Positions 55,744 through 64,000 of a stretch of DNA of 64,000 bases are shown here, in pieces (the stretch's first letter is position 1; every line of letters starts with the position of its first letter). The notes below the pieces were generated by a model that searched no databases, had not been told where the DNA came from, and was given only the letters and a program-made list of their open reading frames with translations. The DNA is from Granulicella sp. (GTDB lineage: Bacteria > Acidobacteriota > Terriglobia > Terriglobales > Acidobacteriaceae): NCBI GenBank assembly GCA_025408425.1, contig JANXYX010000030.1, positions 1 to 64,000 of the forward strand, read 5' to 3'. A program made the translations under genes and the position numbers.

Positions 55744-56426
55744 GCGGGGACCTCTAGCTTCTGTCCGTTCAACCCCAGCAGCATATCGCGCGCTCTCATC
55801 ACCGCCAACTCAGGACTAGACAACACTGGCACCCGCAACATTTCGGGACTCATAGTAGCATGCACCCGCGCCATTGAAGCCTGTGCGAGCACCACTACAT
55901 CGACATCGCTTACCAACTTTAGCAATCCCTTGCTCACAATCGCGTCGTGGGTCACCGTGTCTCCGGCCAATACAGCCTCAAACGCCCCTTCGCAAAGGCA
56001 CTCGACGATCTCGACATCCTTGCCTTCCGCCTTCTGCCGTACCAGCGCCGTTGTTGGCTCCAGCGTGGTTCGCAGCGTTGCCAGCACCCCAATCCGGCGC
56101 CCGCTGGCCACAGCTTTCTCTGCCATTGCTTCGTCCACCCGAATCACAGGAAAGTCGAACAGCCCCTGCGCCGCACTCACACCTGCGCCAATCGACGAAC
56201 ATGTCACCAGCACTGCATTCGCACCTGCATTCCCAGCCGATTCCACCATGCTTATCAGCCGCCGAACCGTAGACCGCTGCAGCGAACCCGCCTCAATCGT
56301 ATTGCGGATAAGACTCTCATCTACCATGTGAAAGATCTCCACCTCCGGCATCCACTTAGCGCAGAGCGTGGCAAACATGGGCGTAAGCGTCGGTGAGGTA
56401 TGTATTAGTGCAAGCTTTAACTGCAA
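55740..56426 (-). CDS. Asp/Glu/hydantoin racemase-like protein
   Basis: The 228-residue protein of the Asp/Glu racemase superfamily has one Cys in VLVTCSSIGAGV and a second in IVECLCEGAFEAVL, the expected catalytic pair. HTSPTLTPMF and FPVIRVDEAMAEKAV support the fold. It starts at TTG 56426 with AAAGGGA upstream. Coupled to a sugar-acid transporter and next to the apionate-type pair, it may be an epimerase, isomerase or decarboxylase of that pathway rather than an amino-acid racemase. That role is speculative. Confidence 0.78.
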   Translation of the reverse strand: MQLKLALIHTSPTLTPMFATLCAKWMPEVEIFHMVDESLIRNTIEAGSLQRSTVRRLISMVESAGNAGANAVLVTCSSIGAGVSAAQGLFDFPVIRVDEAMAEKAVASGRRIGVLATLRTTLEPTTALVRQKAEGKDVEIVECLCEGAFEAVLAGDTVTHDAIVSKGLLKLVSDVDVVVLAQASMARVHATMSPEMLRVPVLSSPELAVMRARDMLLGLNGQKLEVPA

Positions 56427-56682
56427 GGAAGTTCCCTTTCATTGATGCCGTGTCGTCCTACATTCAGCGACCGAGACGCACTCTACATCCTTCAACGATG
56501 CATGAGGAAGTCAAAAGCTGGAAACTGCCTCGCACCAACATGCGGAATCGATCTCCTGCATAATTCGAGTCCGATTCGCCACGGAACCTACAAAATCTCT
56601 ACCGTTACCATACCTCTGTCAGGTGCTTTACAGGATGCCCTTTCTCACCGACCTCGGAAACGTGTAAAAGTCTGTCTTGCGA

Positions 56683-58770
56683 ATGCTTACGTCCATGATC
56701 TTCCGCTTCCGTTATCTCGCGCTGCTTATTGCTGCCACCTTTCCTCTCATGGCTCAGCGGCACAAGCCTCCTGTTTACAGCACGCCAGGAGCCCCACTTC
56801 TCGGTGCGGCCTGGTATCCCGAACAATGGCCCGAAGATCATTGGGACGCCGATCTGACCCTGATGGAAAAGGCGGGCATGACCGTAACCCGCGTCGGCGA
56901 ATTCGCCTGGTCCCGCATGGAGCCCTCCGACGACCACATCGATCTCGACTGGCTCGCACGTGCCATACGTCTCGCGGAGAAGCACCACATCGCCGTCGTC
57001 ATCGGGACTCCCTCCGACGCTCCACCCGCCTGGCTCACCTCAAAATATCCCGACACCCTCGGTACCAACGCAGATAGCCGCCGCCGCGAGCACGGCAACC
57101 GCCGCCAATTCTCCTACTCCAGCCCGCACTATCGCCAGTTCTGTATTCGGATCGCCACCGCTCTCGCCCAACGCTTCGGACACGACCCCAACGTCATCGG
57201 CTGGCAGATAGGCAACGAGTACACCGACGAGTCTTTCGACTCCGCCACCCGCACCCAGTTCCAGCACTTCCTCCAGCAGAAGTACAAGACCCTCGACTCC
57301 CTCAACCAGCACTGGGCTACCGCATACTGGTCGCAAACCTATGACCGCTGGGACGAGATCCCACTCAACGCCGACGGCGGCAACCCCGCTCTGCAACTCG
57401 ATCACCGCCACTTCGTCACCAAAACCTGGCATGACTTCCAGCACGCCCAACTAGCCGCAATCCGTCCACTTGCTGAATCGCGTCAGTTCATTACCACCAA
57501 CATCGGCGGCCTCGGTTGGAGCGACAACTGGGACCACTACATCATGAACGACGAACTCGACCTCGCCTCATGGGACGACTACGTCGGCACGGGTCACCTC
57601 AACGTCTCCCGCAACGCCTTCATGAACGACTTCGTTCGCGGCTGGAGGCAGCAGAACTTCTGGGTCATGGAGACTCAGCCCGGCTCCGTCAACTGGTCGC
57701 CTCTTAACAACGCCCTCGACCGCGGCGAGACCCGCGCACTCGCCTGGCAGACCATCGGCCACGGCGCCGACGCGCTCCTCTACTGGCAATGGCGCAGCGC
57801 CCTCAACGGCCAGGAGCAGTACCACGGCGCCATCGTTGGCCCCGATGGCACACCTCTCCCGCTATACGAAGAAGTCCAGCAACTCGGCCATGAACTTCAG
57901 CAGACCTCCGCCGCCATCGCCGGAACCACCCCAAAATCCGACATCGCCATCCTCATCGACTACGACTCCCGATGGGCCATCGACTTCCAACCCCACAACA
58001 AGAGTTACGATCAGCTTCAGGTCATACTCGACTATTACAAACCACTTACCGCACAAGGTCGAACGGTAGATATCATCAACGCCACCGCCGCACTCAGCCA
58101 ATACAAATTAGTCGTAGCCCCCAGCCTCAACGTCATCTCGCCATCCCTCGCCCAGCATCTCCTCGACTACACTCACTCAGGGGGCCACCTCATCCTCGGC
58201 CCACGTTCCGGAATGAAAGACCAGTTCAATGCGCTTAACCCACAGCGCCAACCCGGTCCACTCGTCGAAGCCCTCGGTGGCCGCGTAGAGCAGTTCTACG
58301 CACTCGACGCCCCAGTCCCGGTCATCGGCGCTAACGTAACTGGGACCGCTACAATATGGGCCGAACAACTCTCCACCTCATCACCAGACACCAACGTCCT
58401 ACTGCGCTACGGGAAATCGAACGGCTGGCTCGACAACCAACCAGCCGTCATCACCCGCCCAATAGGCAATGGAAGCATCACCTACATCGGAGCCCTGCTT
58501 GACTCTTCCCTCATGCGGACGCTACTCCATCAAGCCATCGCCGAAGCCCATGCCAGCCCTGCCACCTTCCCCACTCTTCCGACGGACGTCGAACTCTGCC
58601 GCCGAGTCGCTCCAAGCCGAACCATCTATATCCTTATCAATCACGGCTCAACCCACGCAAAAGTACCTCTACCCGAGCGCCTCACCAATCTGCTCGATCA
58701 ACAGAAAATTATTGATTCCATCGATCTCCCACCGCAAGGTGTAGCCGTTCTTGAGAGCCAACATGACTAA
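56683..58770 (+). CDS. Secreted GH42 beta-galactosidase
   Basis: The protein has about 695 residues; starts at 56683 or 56695 (MIFRFRYLALLIAATF) are possible. A signal peptide ends near PLMAQ. The TIM barrel has LLGAAWYPEQWPEDHW, acid/base Glu in GWQIGNEYTDESF and nucleophile Glu in FWVMETQPGSVNW, all GH42 features. A trimerisation-type domain follows (DIAILIDYDSRWAID). Export is unusual, since many GH42 enzymes are cytoplasmic. It should remove terminal beta-galactose or related sugars from pectic side chains. It overlaps the next gene by eight bases. Confidence 0.9.
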   Translation: MLTSMIFRFRYLALLIAATFPLMAQRHKPPVYSTPGAPLLGAAWYPEQWPEDHWDADLTLMEKAGMTVTRVGEFAWSRMEPSDDHIDLDWLARAIRLAEKHHIAVVIGTPSDAPPAWLTSKYPDTLGTNADSRRREHGNRRQFSYSSPHYRQFCIRIATALAQRFGHDPNVIGWQIGNEYTDESFDSATRTQFQHFLQQKYKTLDSLNQHWATAYWSQTYDRWDEIPLNADGGNPALQLDHRHFVTKTWHDFQHAQLAAIRPLAESRQFITTNIGGLGWSDNWDHYIMNDELDLASWDDYVGTGHLNVSRNAFMNDFVRGWRQQNFWVMETQPGSVNWSPLNNALDRGETRALAWQTIGHGADALLYWQWRSALNGQEQYHGAIVGPDGTPLPLYEEVQQLGHELQQTSAAIAGTTPKSDIAILIDYDSRWAIDFQPHNKSYDQLQVILDYYKPLTAQGRTVDIINATAALSQYKLVVAPSLNVISPSLAQHLLDYTHSGGHLILGPRSGMKDQFNALNPQRQPGPLVEALGGRVEQFYALDAPVPVIGANVTGTATIWAEQLSTSSPDTNVLLRYGKSNGWLDNQPAVITRPIGNGSITYIGALLDSSLMRTLLHQAIAEAHASPATFPTLPTDVELCRRVAPSRTIYILINHGSTHAKVPLPERLTNLLDQQKIIDSIDLPPQGVAVLESQHD

Positions 58771-59903
58771 TCAAACTCGCCGTCAATTCATTCGCAACGC
58801 ATCCGTGACCGCCGCAACTGCAACCGCCGCTCCAGCTCTGGCCTTCGCCGCACCCGACAAGATCGCCCCATTCCGAACCCCATATAAGTATCCGAAGCTC
58901 ATCCTCTCCCCTACCGGGACCAAAGGAGACTTCGACGAGCGCAGCGTCGACGATCCCATCGTCCTCTTCGCCAACGGCGTCTTCAACATGCTCTACATTG
59001 GCTGGGACGGCATCGGCTACCAGACCGGCCTCGCCACCTCGCCTGACCTCATCCACTGGACCCGCAAAGCCCTCGTCGCCCCCCGTGATCCCGCTTCTAA
59101 GTACAACAAATACAACCTCGCCCTCAGCTCCATCCTCCGCGACAAAAACCTGCGCTCTCGCGGCGACGCCCTCAAAGTCAACGGCCGCTACCTCGGAGCC
59201 TGGAACGCCTATCCCTCCGCTGGATATGAAGAAGGAGCAGCCGTTATCGGCCTAGCCTGGTCCGACGATCTCCTCCACTGGCAACTCACCGACCCCATCC
59301 TCACCCCGCAGGACGGCGCACCCTGGGAGCACGGTGGCCTCTACCGCCCCGACCTTATGCTCCACCGAGGAACCTACTACCTCTACTACAACGCCAAAAC
59401 TGATACGCTGCCGGAAACTGAAGGCGGCGGTTGGCACGAACAAACTGGCGTGGCCACCTCCACAGACCTCAAACACTGGACCAGATACTCCGGCAACCCA
59501 ATCCTTCACAATGGACCGCGCGGCTCAGCCACCTACCCCACAGCGCACCCTCTTTCACGTAAGTCTCCCGCCACACCCGACGCCCGCGACAGCCGCTTCG
59601 CATCCAACCCCTTCGTCGTCCAGAACGGCTCCGACTTCGCCATGTTCTACTTCGGCTTCGGCTACCAGCGCCCCGGCCGCGCATGCGAGATGCTTGCCCT
59701 CGGCTCTGATCCCTACACTTTCGTCAAATCCATGGAGATCCTTATCGATACTGGCACCCCCCGGTACCGTCGACGAAACCTTCGCCCATAAGCCCTCGGT
59801 CATCACCCACGAAGGCGTTCTGTATCACTTCTACTGTGCCGTCTCCGGCCAGTGGCCCAACGAGACCCGAGGCATAGCCGTGGCACGCTCCAAGCCCTGG
59901 TAG
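58763..59903 (+). pseudogene. Secreted five-bladed-propeller glycosidase (GH43-like), frameshifted in a C tract
   Basis: It starts at ATG 58763 with a Tat signal (TRRQFIRNASVTAATATAAP). Propeller blades show the GH43/GH-F pattern: DDPIVLFANGVFNMLYIGWD, TSPDLIHWTRK, GGLYRPDLMLHRGTYYLYYN and NPFVVQNGSDFAMFYFGFGY. At the C6 tract 59757-59762 the frame breaks and soon reaches a stop at 59791. One C fewer restores TPGTVDETFAHKPSVITHEG and the end YHFYCAVSGQWPNETRGIAV, which lies in the +1 frame to 59903. Loss affects only the last blade. Pseudogene, phase-variable tract or sequencing error. The subfamily and substrate are not clear. Confidence 0.75.
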
Positions 59904-59910
59904 CCCCAGA

Positions 59911-62304
59911 TCAAGATCCTTTCACCACAAACCGGTGGCTTCCGGGACCCACCCGATATACAACGGCACCTCTGTCTGTCTTTAAAAGGGTCGCGTCTTT
60001 TTCCGTGCCACCTTCCACTAGAGCCTCACCATTTCTCAGCGGAATCACAACCGTACCGCTAGCTTTCGCCGGAATCACAACCTCCATCGTGGTCACACCA
60101 CCCTCACGTTTCCACTCACTCTTAACCATCCCCAGCGCTGACTGATAAGAGGCCCGTACCCAATCCACTCCCTGCACTATCGCCGGACGAATCGTAATCC
60201 TCTCATCCCGCACCCGCGACATATCAAAATCAATCCCTGCCAGGCCGCGATAAAACCACTCCTCCCCACCAGCCAGCATGAAGTGGTCTTGCGATGACTG
60301 CGGATTCGCATCCCACGCCTCTGTCAACGCAGTAGCGCCTGCCTCAAGCTGCGACCCATAGCTTGGAGCATCCTTCCGCAGCATCATCGCCAAAATCACA
60401 TCCGACCGTCCATGCTCCATTAACGTCCGCACCATGTACGGATAACCAATCTCTCCTGTCGTCACATGATCGTTATGCGCGTGGATGTCCGCCACCACAT
60501 GTTCCAGCACCCCACCCTCAGCGCCCTCCGGCACTATTCCCAGCGCCAGCGGCATCGCATTCGCCGTCTGACTCCCCTTGTCGTAGTAGCCCTTTGCCGC
60601 GTCGAAGAAATGCGCATTAAACGCGGCTTTCTCCTTTGCAGCCAGATCCGCATACTTGGCAACATCGGCCTTCTTCCCCAGCAACGCCGCCGTCTTCTGC
60701 ATCACCACAGCATCTTCGTAAAGCATCAACGTCCCAGTCACTCCCAGCGTCGTCTGTTTGCCAAAGCCCGGCCCACCCGGCCCGATGTCATACCAATCCC
60801 CCAGGCCATATGCCACGATTCCGTCCACAGCCTTGCCCTCAAGAAACGCAACGTACCGTTGCATCACCGGATACGTCCGCGCCAACTGAGCCACATCCCC
60901 ATAGAACCGATAAGCCGCCCAGGGAGCCAGTACAGAAGCCGAACCCCACTCCGGCGAATCATCAAAGATCCCATACTTCGGCCCGAAGACCGTGTACTGC
61001 GGCGCGGTCGTAGGCACCATCCCATCATCTTTTTGGGCATCGGCCATATTCTGATCGGTAGCAGCGAACAGTCCCCGCAGATCATTGTTGAACATCAGCC
61101 CCGGAGCCACTAGATGCGTCTCCTCCAGCCAGCCCAGCTTCTCGCGGTGCGGACAATCCGTAAATAGACTCACCGTATTGTTGTGCATCGATTCCACCAT
61201 CAGCTTGTGAAGCTGATTCAGCATCTCACTGGAACTCGTAAACTCCCCCGCGGTCGCAGACGAAGAGTGCACCGCTTGGCCCGTCAGCGAAATCATCTTG
61301 CCCTTACCCGCGCTCCACTCAACCTGCACATAGCGAAAGCCGTAGTAGCTAAACCGCGGATGCCAGCGCTCCACTCCTTCGCCCTTCAGCGAATAGCTGA
61401 ACCACTGTGGCCCACCCGAACTCACCTGCGATACCGTCCCATCGTTGTTCAGCAACTCCCCCGGAGTCATCTTGACCACTGCACCCTTCGCGCCCTGAAC
61501 TTCGATCGCTGGCCACCCTGCAAAATTCTGCCCCAGGTCATAAACCGCAACTCCCGGCTTCACTTCGGTCAACTTCACCGGAAGATACGTCTTCATCACT
61601 CGGATCGGCGGCGCCACCTCACTCTCCAGTTTGCCGCCAGGGCCATCAGTCAGATGTACGGCCGCCCATACTGCATCCGTCACGCCCGGCTCATCCCAAT
61701 TCTTCAACTCCCGCGTGGCGTCATAGTCCTCGCCGCCATAGGTCGAAGAAAACGTAATTGGCCCCGCAGCCACCTGCCACGAGGAGTCACTCCCGATCTC
61801 CTCATCGCTGCCGTCCGCATAGCTCACTCGCAGTTGCAGAATCATCTTCGGAGTACCAAAGCTGTTCTCCAGCTTCGTATACCGGTTCGGAGTCTTCACA
61901 ACGTTGTACATGCCATTGCCCACCATCACCCCAACCGCATTGGCACCCACCTTCAACATCGAAGTCACGTCATAGGTTTCGTACCGAACCGTCTTGCGAT
62001 AGTCCGTCCAGGCTGGTGCCAACTCTGCATCTCCCACCTTCACACCGTTGAGGTGCACTTCACCCTGCCCCAGCGCAGAGACATACATCACCGCGCGCAC
62101 AGGCCTCTTCTTCAACGCGAACGCTTTTCGAAAGATCGGCATCACCGCAGCATCACCTGCACCAGTCGGCGCTTCAATCCAATGGGCCTTCCAAACCACT
62201 CCTTCAACTGCGGGCCGATCGACCATCGCCGCTAAAGCCTGTGCCCCAACGAGTCCCACACCCACCATCAACCCAACCCGCATCCACCAACCAGAAGTCA
62301 TCAT
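59911..62304 (-). CDS. Secreted GH78 alpha-L-rhamnosidase (second copy)
   Basis: The protein has 797 residues from ATG 62304 and an N-terminal signal region (GLMVGVGLVGAQALA). Rhamnosidase N-domains (AVMYVSALGQGEVHLNGVKV, GNGMYNVVKTPNRYTKLENS) precede the catalytic (alpha/alpha)6 barrel with TDCPHREKLGWLEETHLVAP, which carries the acidic GH78 catalytic residues. GEIGYPYMVRTLMEHGR and TALTEAWDANPQSSQDHFML follow. It is distinct from the first GH78 enzyme, whose motif is altered. It is divergent from the GH29 gene with about 110 bases between, and convergent with the propeller gene. Confidence 0.92.
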   Translation of the reverse strand: MMTSGWWMRVGLMVGVGLVGAQALAAMVDRPAVEGVVWKAHWIEAPTGAGDAAVMPIFRKAFALKKRPVRAVMYVSALGQGEVHLNGVKVGDAELAPAWTDYRKTVRYETYDVTSMLKVGANAVGVMVGNGMYNVVKTPNRYTKLENSFGTPKMILQLRVSYADGSDEEIGSDSSWQVAAGPITFSSTYGGEDYDATRELKNWDEPGVTDAVWAAVHLTDGPGGKLESEVAPPIRVMKTYLPVKLTEVKPGVAVYDLGQNFAGWPAIEVQGAKGAVVKMTPGELLNNDGTVSQVSSGGPQWFSYSLKGEGVERWHPRFSYYGFRYVQVEWSAGKGKMISLTGQAVHSSSATAGEFTSSSEMLNQLHKLMVESMHNNTVSLFTDCPHREKLGWLEETHLVAPGLMFNNDLRGLFAATDQNMADAQKDDGMVPTTAPQYTVFGPKYGIFDDSPEWGSASVLAPWAAYRFYGDVAQLARTYPVMQRYVAFLEGKAVDGIVAYGLGDWYDIGPGGPGFGKQTTLGVTGTLMLYEDAVVMQKTAALLGKKADVAKYADLAAKEKAAFNAHFFDAAKGYYDKGSQTANAMPLALGIVPEGAEGGVLEHVVADIHAHNDHVTTGEIGYPYMVRTLMEHGRSDVILAMMLRKDAPSYGSQLEAGATALTEAWDANPQSSQDHFMLAGGEEWFYRGLAGIDFDMSRVRDERITIRPAIVQGVDWVRASYQSALGMVKSEWKREGGVTTMEVVIPAKASGTVVIPLRNGEALVEGGTEKDATLLKTDRGAVVYRVGPGSHRFVVKGS

Positions 62305-62413
62305 TTGCAATATCCCCGTATCATCTTGTTACTGTCGAAGTTTCTACCTTGCGCATCACACTGCTTTCAAGGCAAACTTTGTCACTGCTCGCACAACGCC
62401 GGCGTTCAATCTT

Positions 62414-64000
62414 ATGAAGATACTCCAGACTCTCTCGCTTTCTGCCGCCTCTGTCCTCACACTCCTGCTACCCGCCGCAAAGGCGCAGGACTTCGCCTCT
62501 AAAGTCCAGCATCAAAATGAACTGGTGCGTCAGGAAGATGCCAAAGGCCCCTTCCACGCCGACTGGAAATCCCTCTCTGCCTACCAGACACCAACTTGGT
62601 TCCAGGACGCCAAATTTGGGATCTTTATCCACTGGGGAGTCTATTCCGTTCCGGCATTCGGAAACGAGTGGTACTCCCGCAACATGTACGTTCCCGGACA
62701 TCCGGACTTTCAGCACCATCTCGCCACGTACGGCCCACAGTCAAAGTTTGGCTACAAGGACTTCATCCCCATGTTCCGAGCTGAAAAGTTCGATCCCAAC
62801 GCATGGGTCGATCTCTTCGTCCGCGCCGGCGCCCGCTACGTCGTTCCCGTCGCCGAGCACTGTGACGGATTCCCCATGTACGACTCACAGTTCACCTCCT
62901 GGAACGCTGCAAAGATGGGGCCCAAGCGCGATGTCATCGGCGAGATTGCCATCGCCACGCGTGCCCGCGGCCTTCACTTCGGGGCCTCATCCCACCGTGC
63001 CGAGCATTGGTGGTGGTACGGCCTCGGTCGCACCTTCGACTCCGACGTCAACGACCCGCGCTACGCCGGCCTCTATGGCCCAGCCGCAAGAATGTCCCTC
63101 CCCGGGGTCACAGACGAATCGAAAGAGCCAGACCCCATCCACTTCGAGCAGTGGCTCCCGCCCGACAAAGCGTTCCTTGATGACTGGCTCGCTCGTTCCA
63201 CAGAGATCGTCGACAAATACCACCCGGAGTTCCTCTACTTCGACTGGTGGGATGGTCAGGCAGTCTTCCAGCCTTATATGCAACGATTCGCAGCGTACTA
63301 CTACAATCGTTCGGCAGAACAGCATATAGACCCCGTTCTCACCTACAAGCTTGAGTCCATGCCCGCAAACACTGCAACGCTCGATATCGAACGCGGCAAG
63401 CTCGACACGCTGCGCCTCCTACCCTGGCAGACCGATACCTCCATCAGCATCCATTCCTGGGGTTACGCCGAGCACGATCAGTACCGTGACGCAAAATCCC
63501 TTATCCATCAACTCGTCGATGCCGTCAGCAAAAACGGTAACCTCATGCTCAACGTCGGCCCCAAGTCCGACGGCACGATTCCCGACGAAGCTCGCACCAT
63601 ACTCCTCCAGATGGGCGATTGGCTCCACGTCAACGGCGCGTCCATTTACAACACCCGTCCCTGGATCATCTTCGGCGAAGGCCCGACCAAAGCCGGACAG
63701 AACTCAACCGCAATGAACTCTGATATTCAGACCTTTACACCCGAAGACATACGCTTCTCCGTGCCCAAAGAGACACCCACTGGTCTCGTATATGCCACCG
63801 CCTTGGGGTGGCCCATCAGCGGCACACTTCGCATCCAAACTATGGGCAGCACCCTACCCTATCTGGACGCACCCGTATGCTCCGTCTCTCTCATCGGTAG
63901 CGATGAAAGACTCTCCTGGAAGCAGAAGGAAACTGGCCTGTTCATCACCCTGCCCAAACAAAAGCCCAACGACATCGCCTACGTCTTCAAAATCCTCTCG
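62414..64000 (+). CDS. Secreted GH29 alpha-L-fucosidase (cut by window edge)
   Basis: The frame is open from ATG 62414 to the end of the window (529 residues so far). A signal peptide (MKILQTLSLSAASVLTLLLP, ending AAKAQ) leads into the GH29 barrel: WFQDAKFGIFIHWGVYSVPA, GARYVVPVAEHCDGFPMYDS and YHPEFLYFDWWDGQAVF, where D277 is the expected nucleophile. VSKNGNLMLNVGPKSDGTIP and IYNTRPWIIFGEGP are also typical. The C-terminal beta domain is incomplete. It should release L-fucose, another pectin and xyloglucan sugar, outside the cytoplasm. Confidence 0.93.
   Translation, partial: MKILQTLSLSAASVLTLLLPAAKAQDFASKVQHQNELVRQEDAKGPFHADWKSLSAYQTPTWFQDAKFGIFIHWGVYSVPAFGNEWYSRNMYVPGHPDFQHHLATYGPQSKFGYKDFIPMFRAEKFDPNAWVDLFVRAGARYVVPVAEHCDGFPMYDSQFTSWNAAKMGPKRDVIGEIAIATRARGLHFGASSHRAEHWWWYGLGRTFDSDVNDPRYAGLYGPAARMSLPGVTDESKEPDPIHFEQWLPPDKAFLDDWLARSTEIVDKYHPEFLYFDWWDGQAVFQPYMQRFAAYYYNRSAEQHIDPVLTYKLESMPANTATLDIERGKLDTLRLLPWQTDTSISIHSWGYAEHDQYRDAKSLIHQLVDAVSKNGNLMLNVGPKSDGTIPDEARTILLQMGDWLHVNGASIYNTRPWIIFGEGPTKAGQNSTAMNSDIQTFTPEDIRFSVPKETPTGLVYATALGWPISGTLRIQTMGSTLPYLDAPVCSVSLIGSDERLSWKQKETGLFITLPKQKPNDIAYVFKILS

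Overview
The window looks like a chromosomal segment of a soil Acidobacterium (Terriglobia type, near Granulicella, Terriglobus or Edaphobacter). This is inferred from several things together: a TonB-dependent receptor with an N-terminal carboxypeptidase-regulatory-like domain, paired CRTAC1 (VCBS/ASPIC-UnbV) proteins with a TPR protein, a Tad pilus locus rich in TadE-like proteins, and many secreted glycoside hydrolases. No rRNA, tRNA, CRISPR array, transposase or phage gene was seen. Genes are cut at both ends: a TonB-dependent receptor at the left and a GH29 fucosidase at the right.

Layout. (1) 0.0-8.4 kb: alpha-glucoside/trehalose region. A GntR-LacI hybrid regulator is followed by a perfect 32-bp palindrome, a secreted GH13 enzyme broken by one in-frame stop codon, a GH37 trehalase, and a convergent secreted six-hairpin glycosidase. 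(2) 8.6-15.5 kb: a TPR protein, two translationally coupled CRTAC1 proteins and a CPA1 Na+/H+ antiporter. (3) 15.6-22.0 kb: a methyltransferase and a duplicated pair of GT2 glycosyltransferase plus polytopic GT-C-like membrane protein, transcribed in the same direction as, and just after, two Flp pilin genes. (4) 22.0-43.1 kb: a Tad/Flp pilus locus with two pilins, RcpA/CpaC, RcpC/CpaB, TadG-like, TadE, a PilZ-TadE fusion, a 31-residue membrane peptide, TadC, TadB, TadA, TadZ and TadV. Two DUF192 proteins, a GT87, a TonB-like protein, a GT39-like protein and a sigma-54 activator with a degenerate receiver domain lie within or beside it.

(5) 43.3-64.0 kb: a plant cell-wall sugar region with visibly more C-rich, C-ending codons than the pilus locus. 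It carries two GH78 rhamnosidases, the rhamnose symporter RhaT, an IclR-LacI hybrid regulator with TTCCG-N5-CGGAA-type palindromes, a frameshifted GH127, a RuBisCO-like protein with a DUF1537 kinase, an MFS sugar-acid transporter, an Asp/Glu-racemase-like protein, a GH42, a frameshifted five-bladed-propeller glycosidase and a GH29. Rhamnose, L-arabinofuranose, galactose, fucose and apiose (through the RuBisCO-like/DUF1537 pair) are all sugars of rhamnogalacturonan II. I therefore read this part as a candidate pectin/RG-II side-chain and apionate utilisation locus.

Most notable points: the RuBisCO-like/DUF1537 pair among these hydrolases; the PilZ-TadE fusion, which the prepilin peptidase might cut to release its c-di-GMP domain; the glycosyltransferase cassette behind the pilins; two hybrid regulators with visible operators; and three separate lesions (one nonsense, two frameshifts) in three secreted glycosidases.
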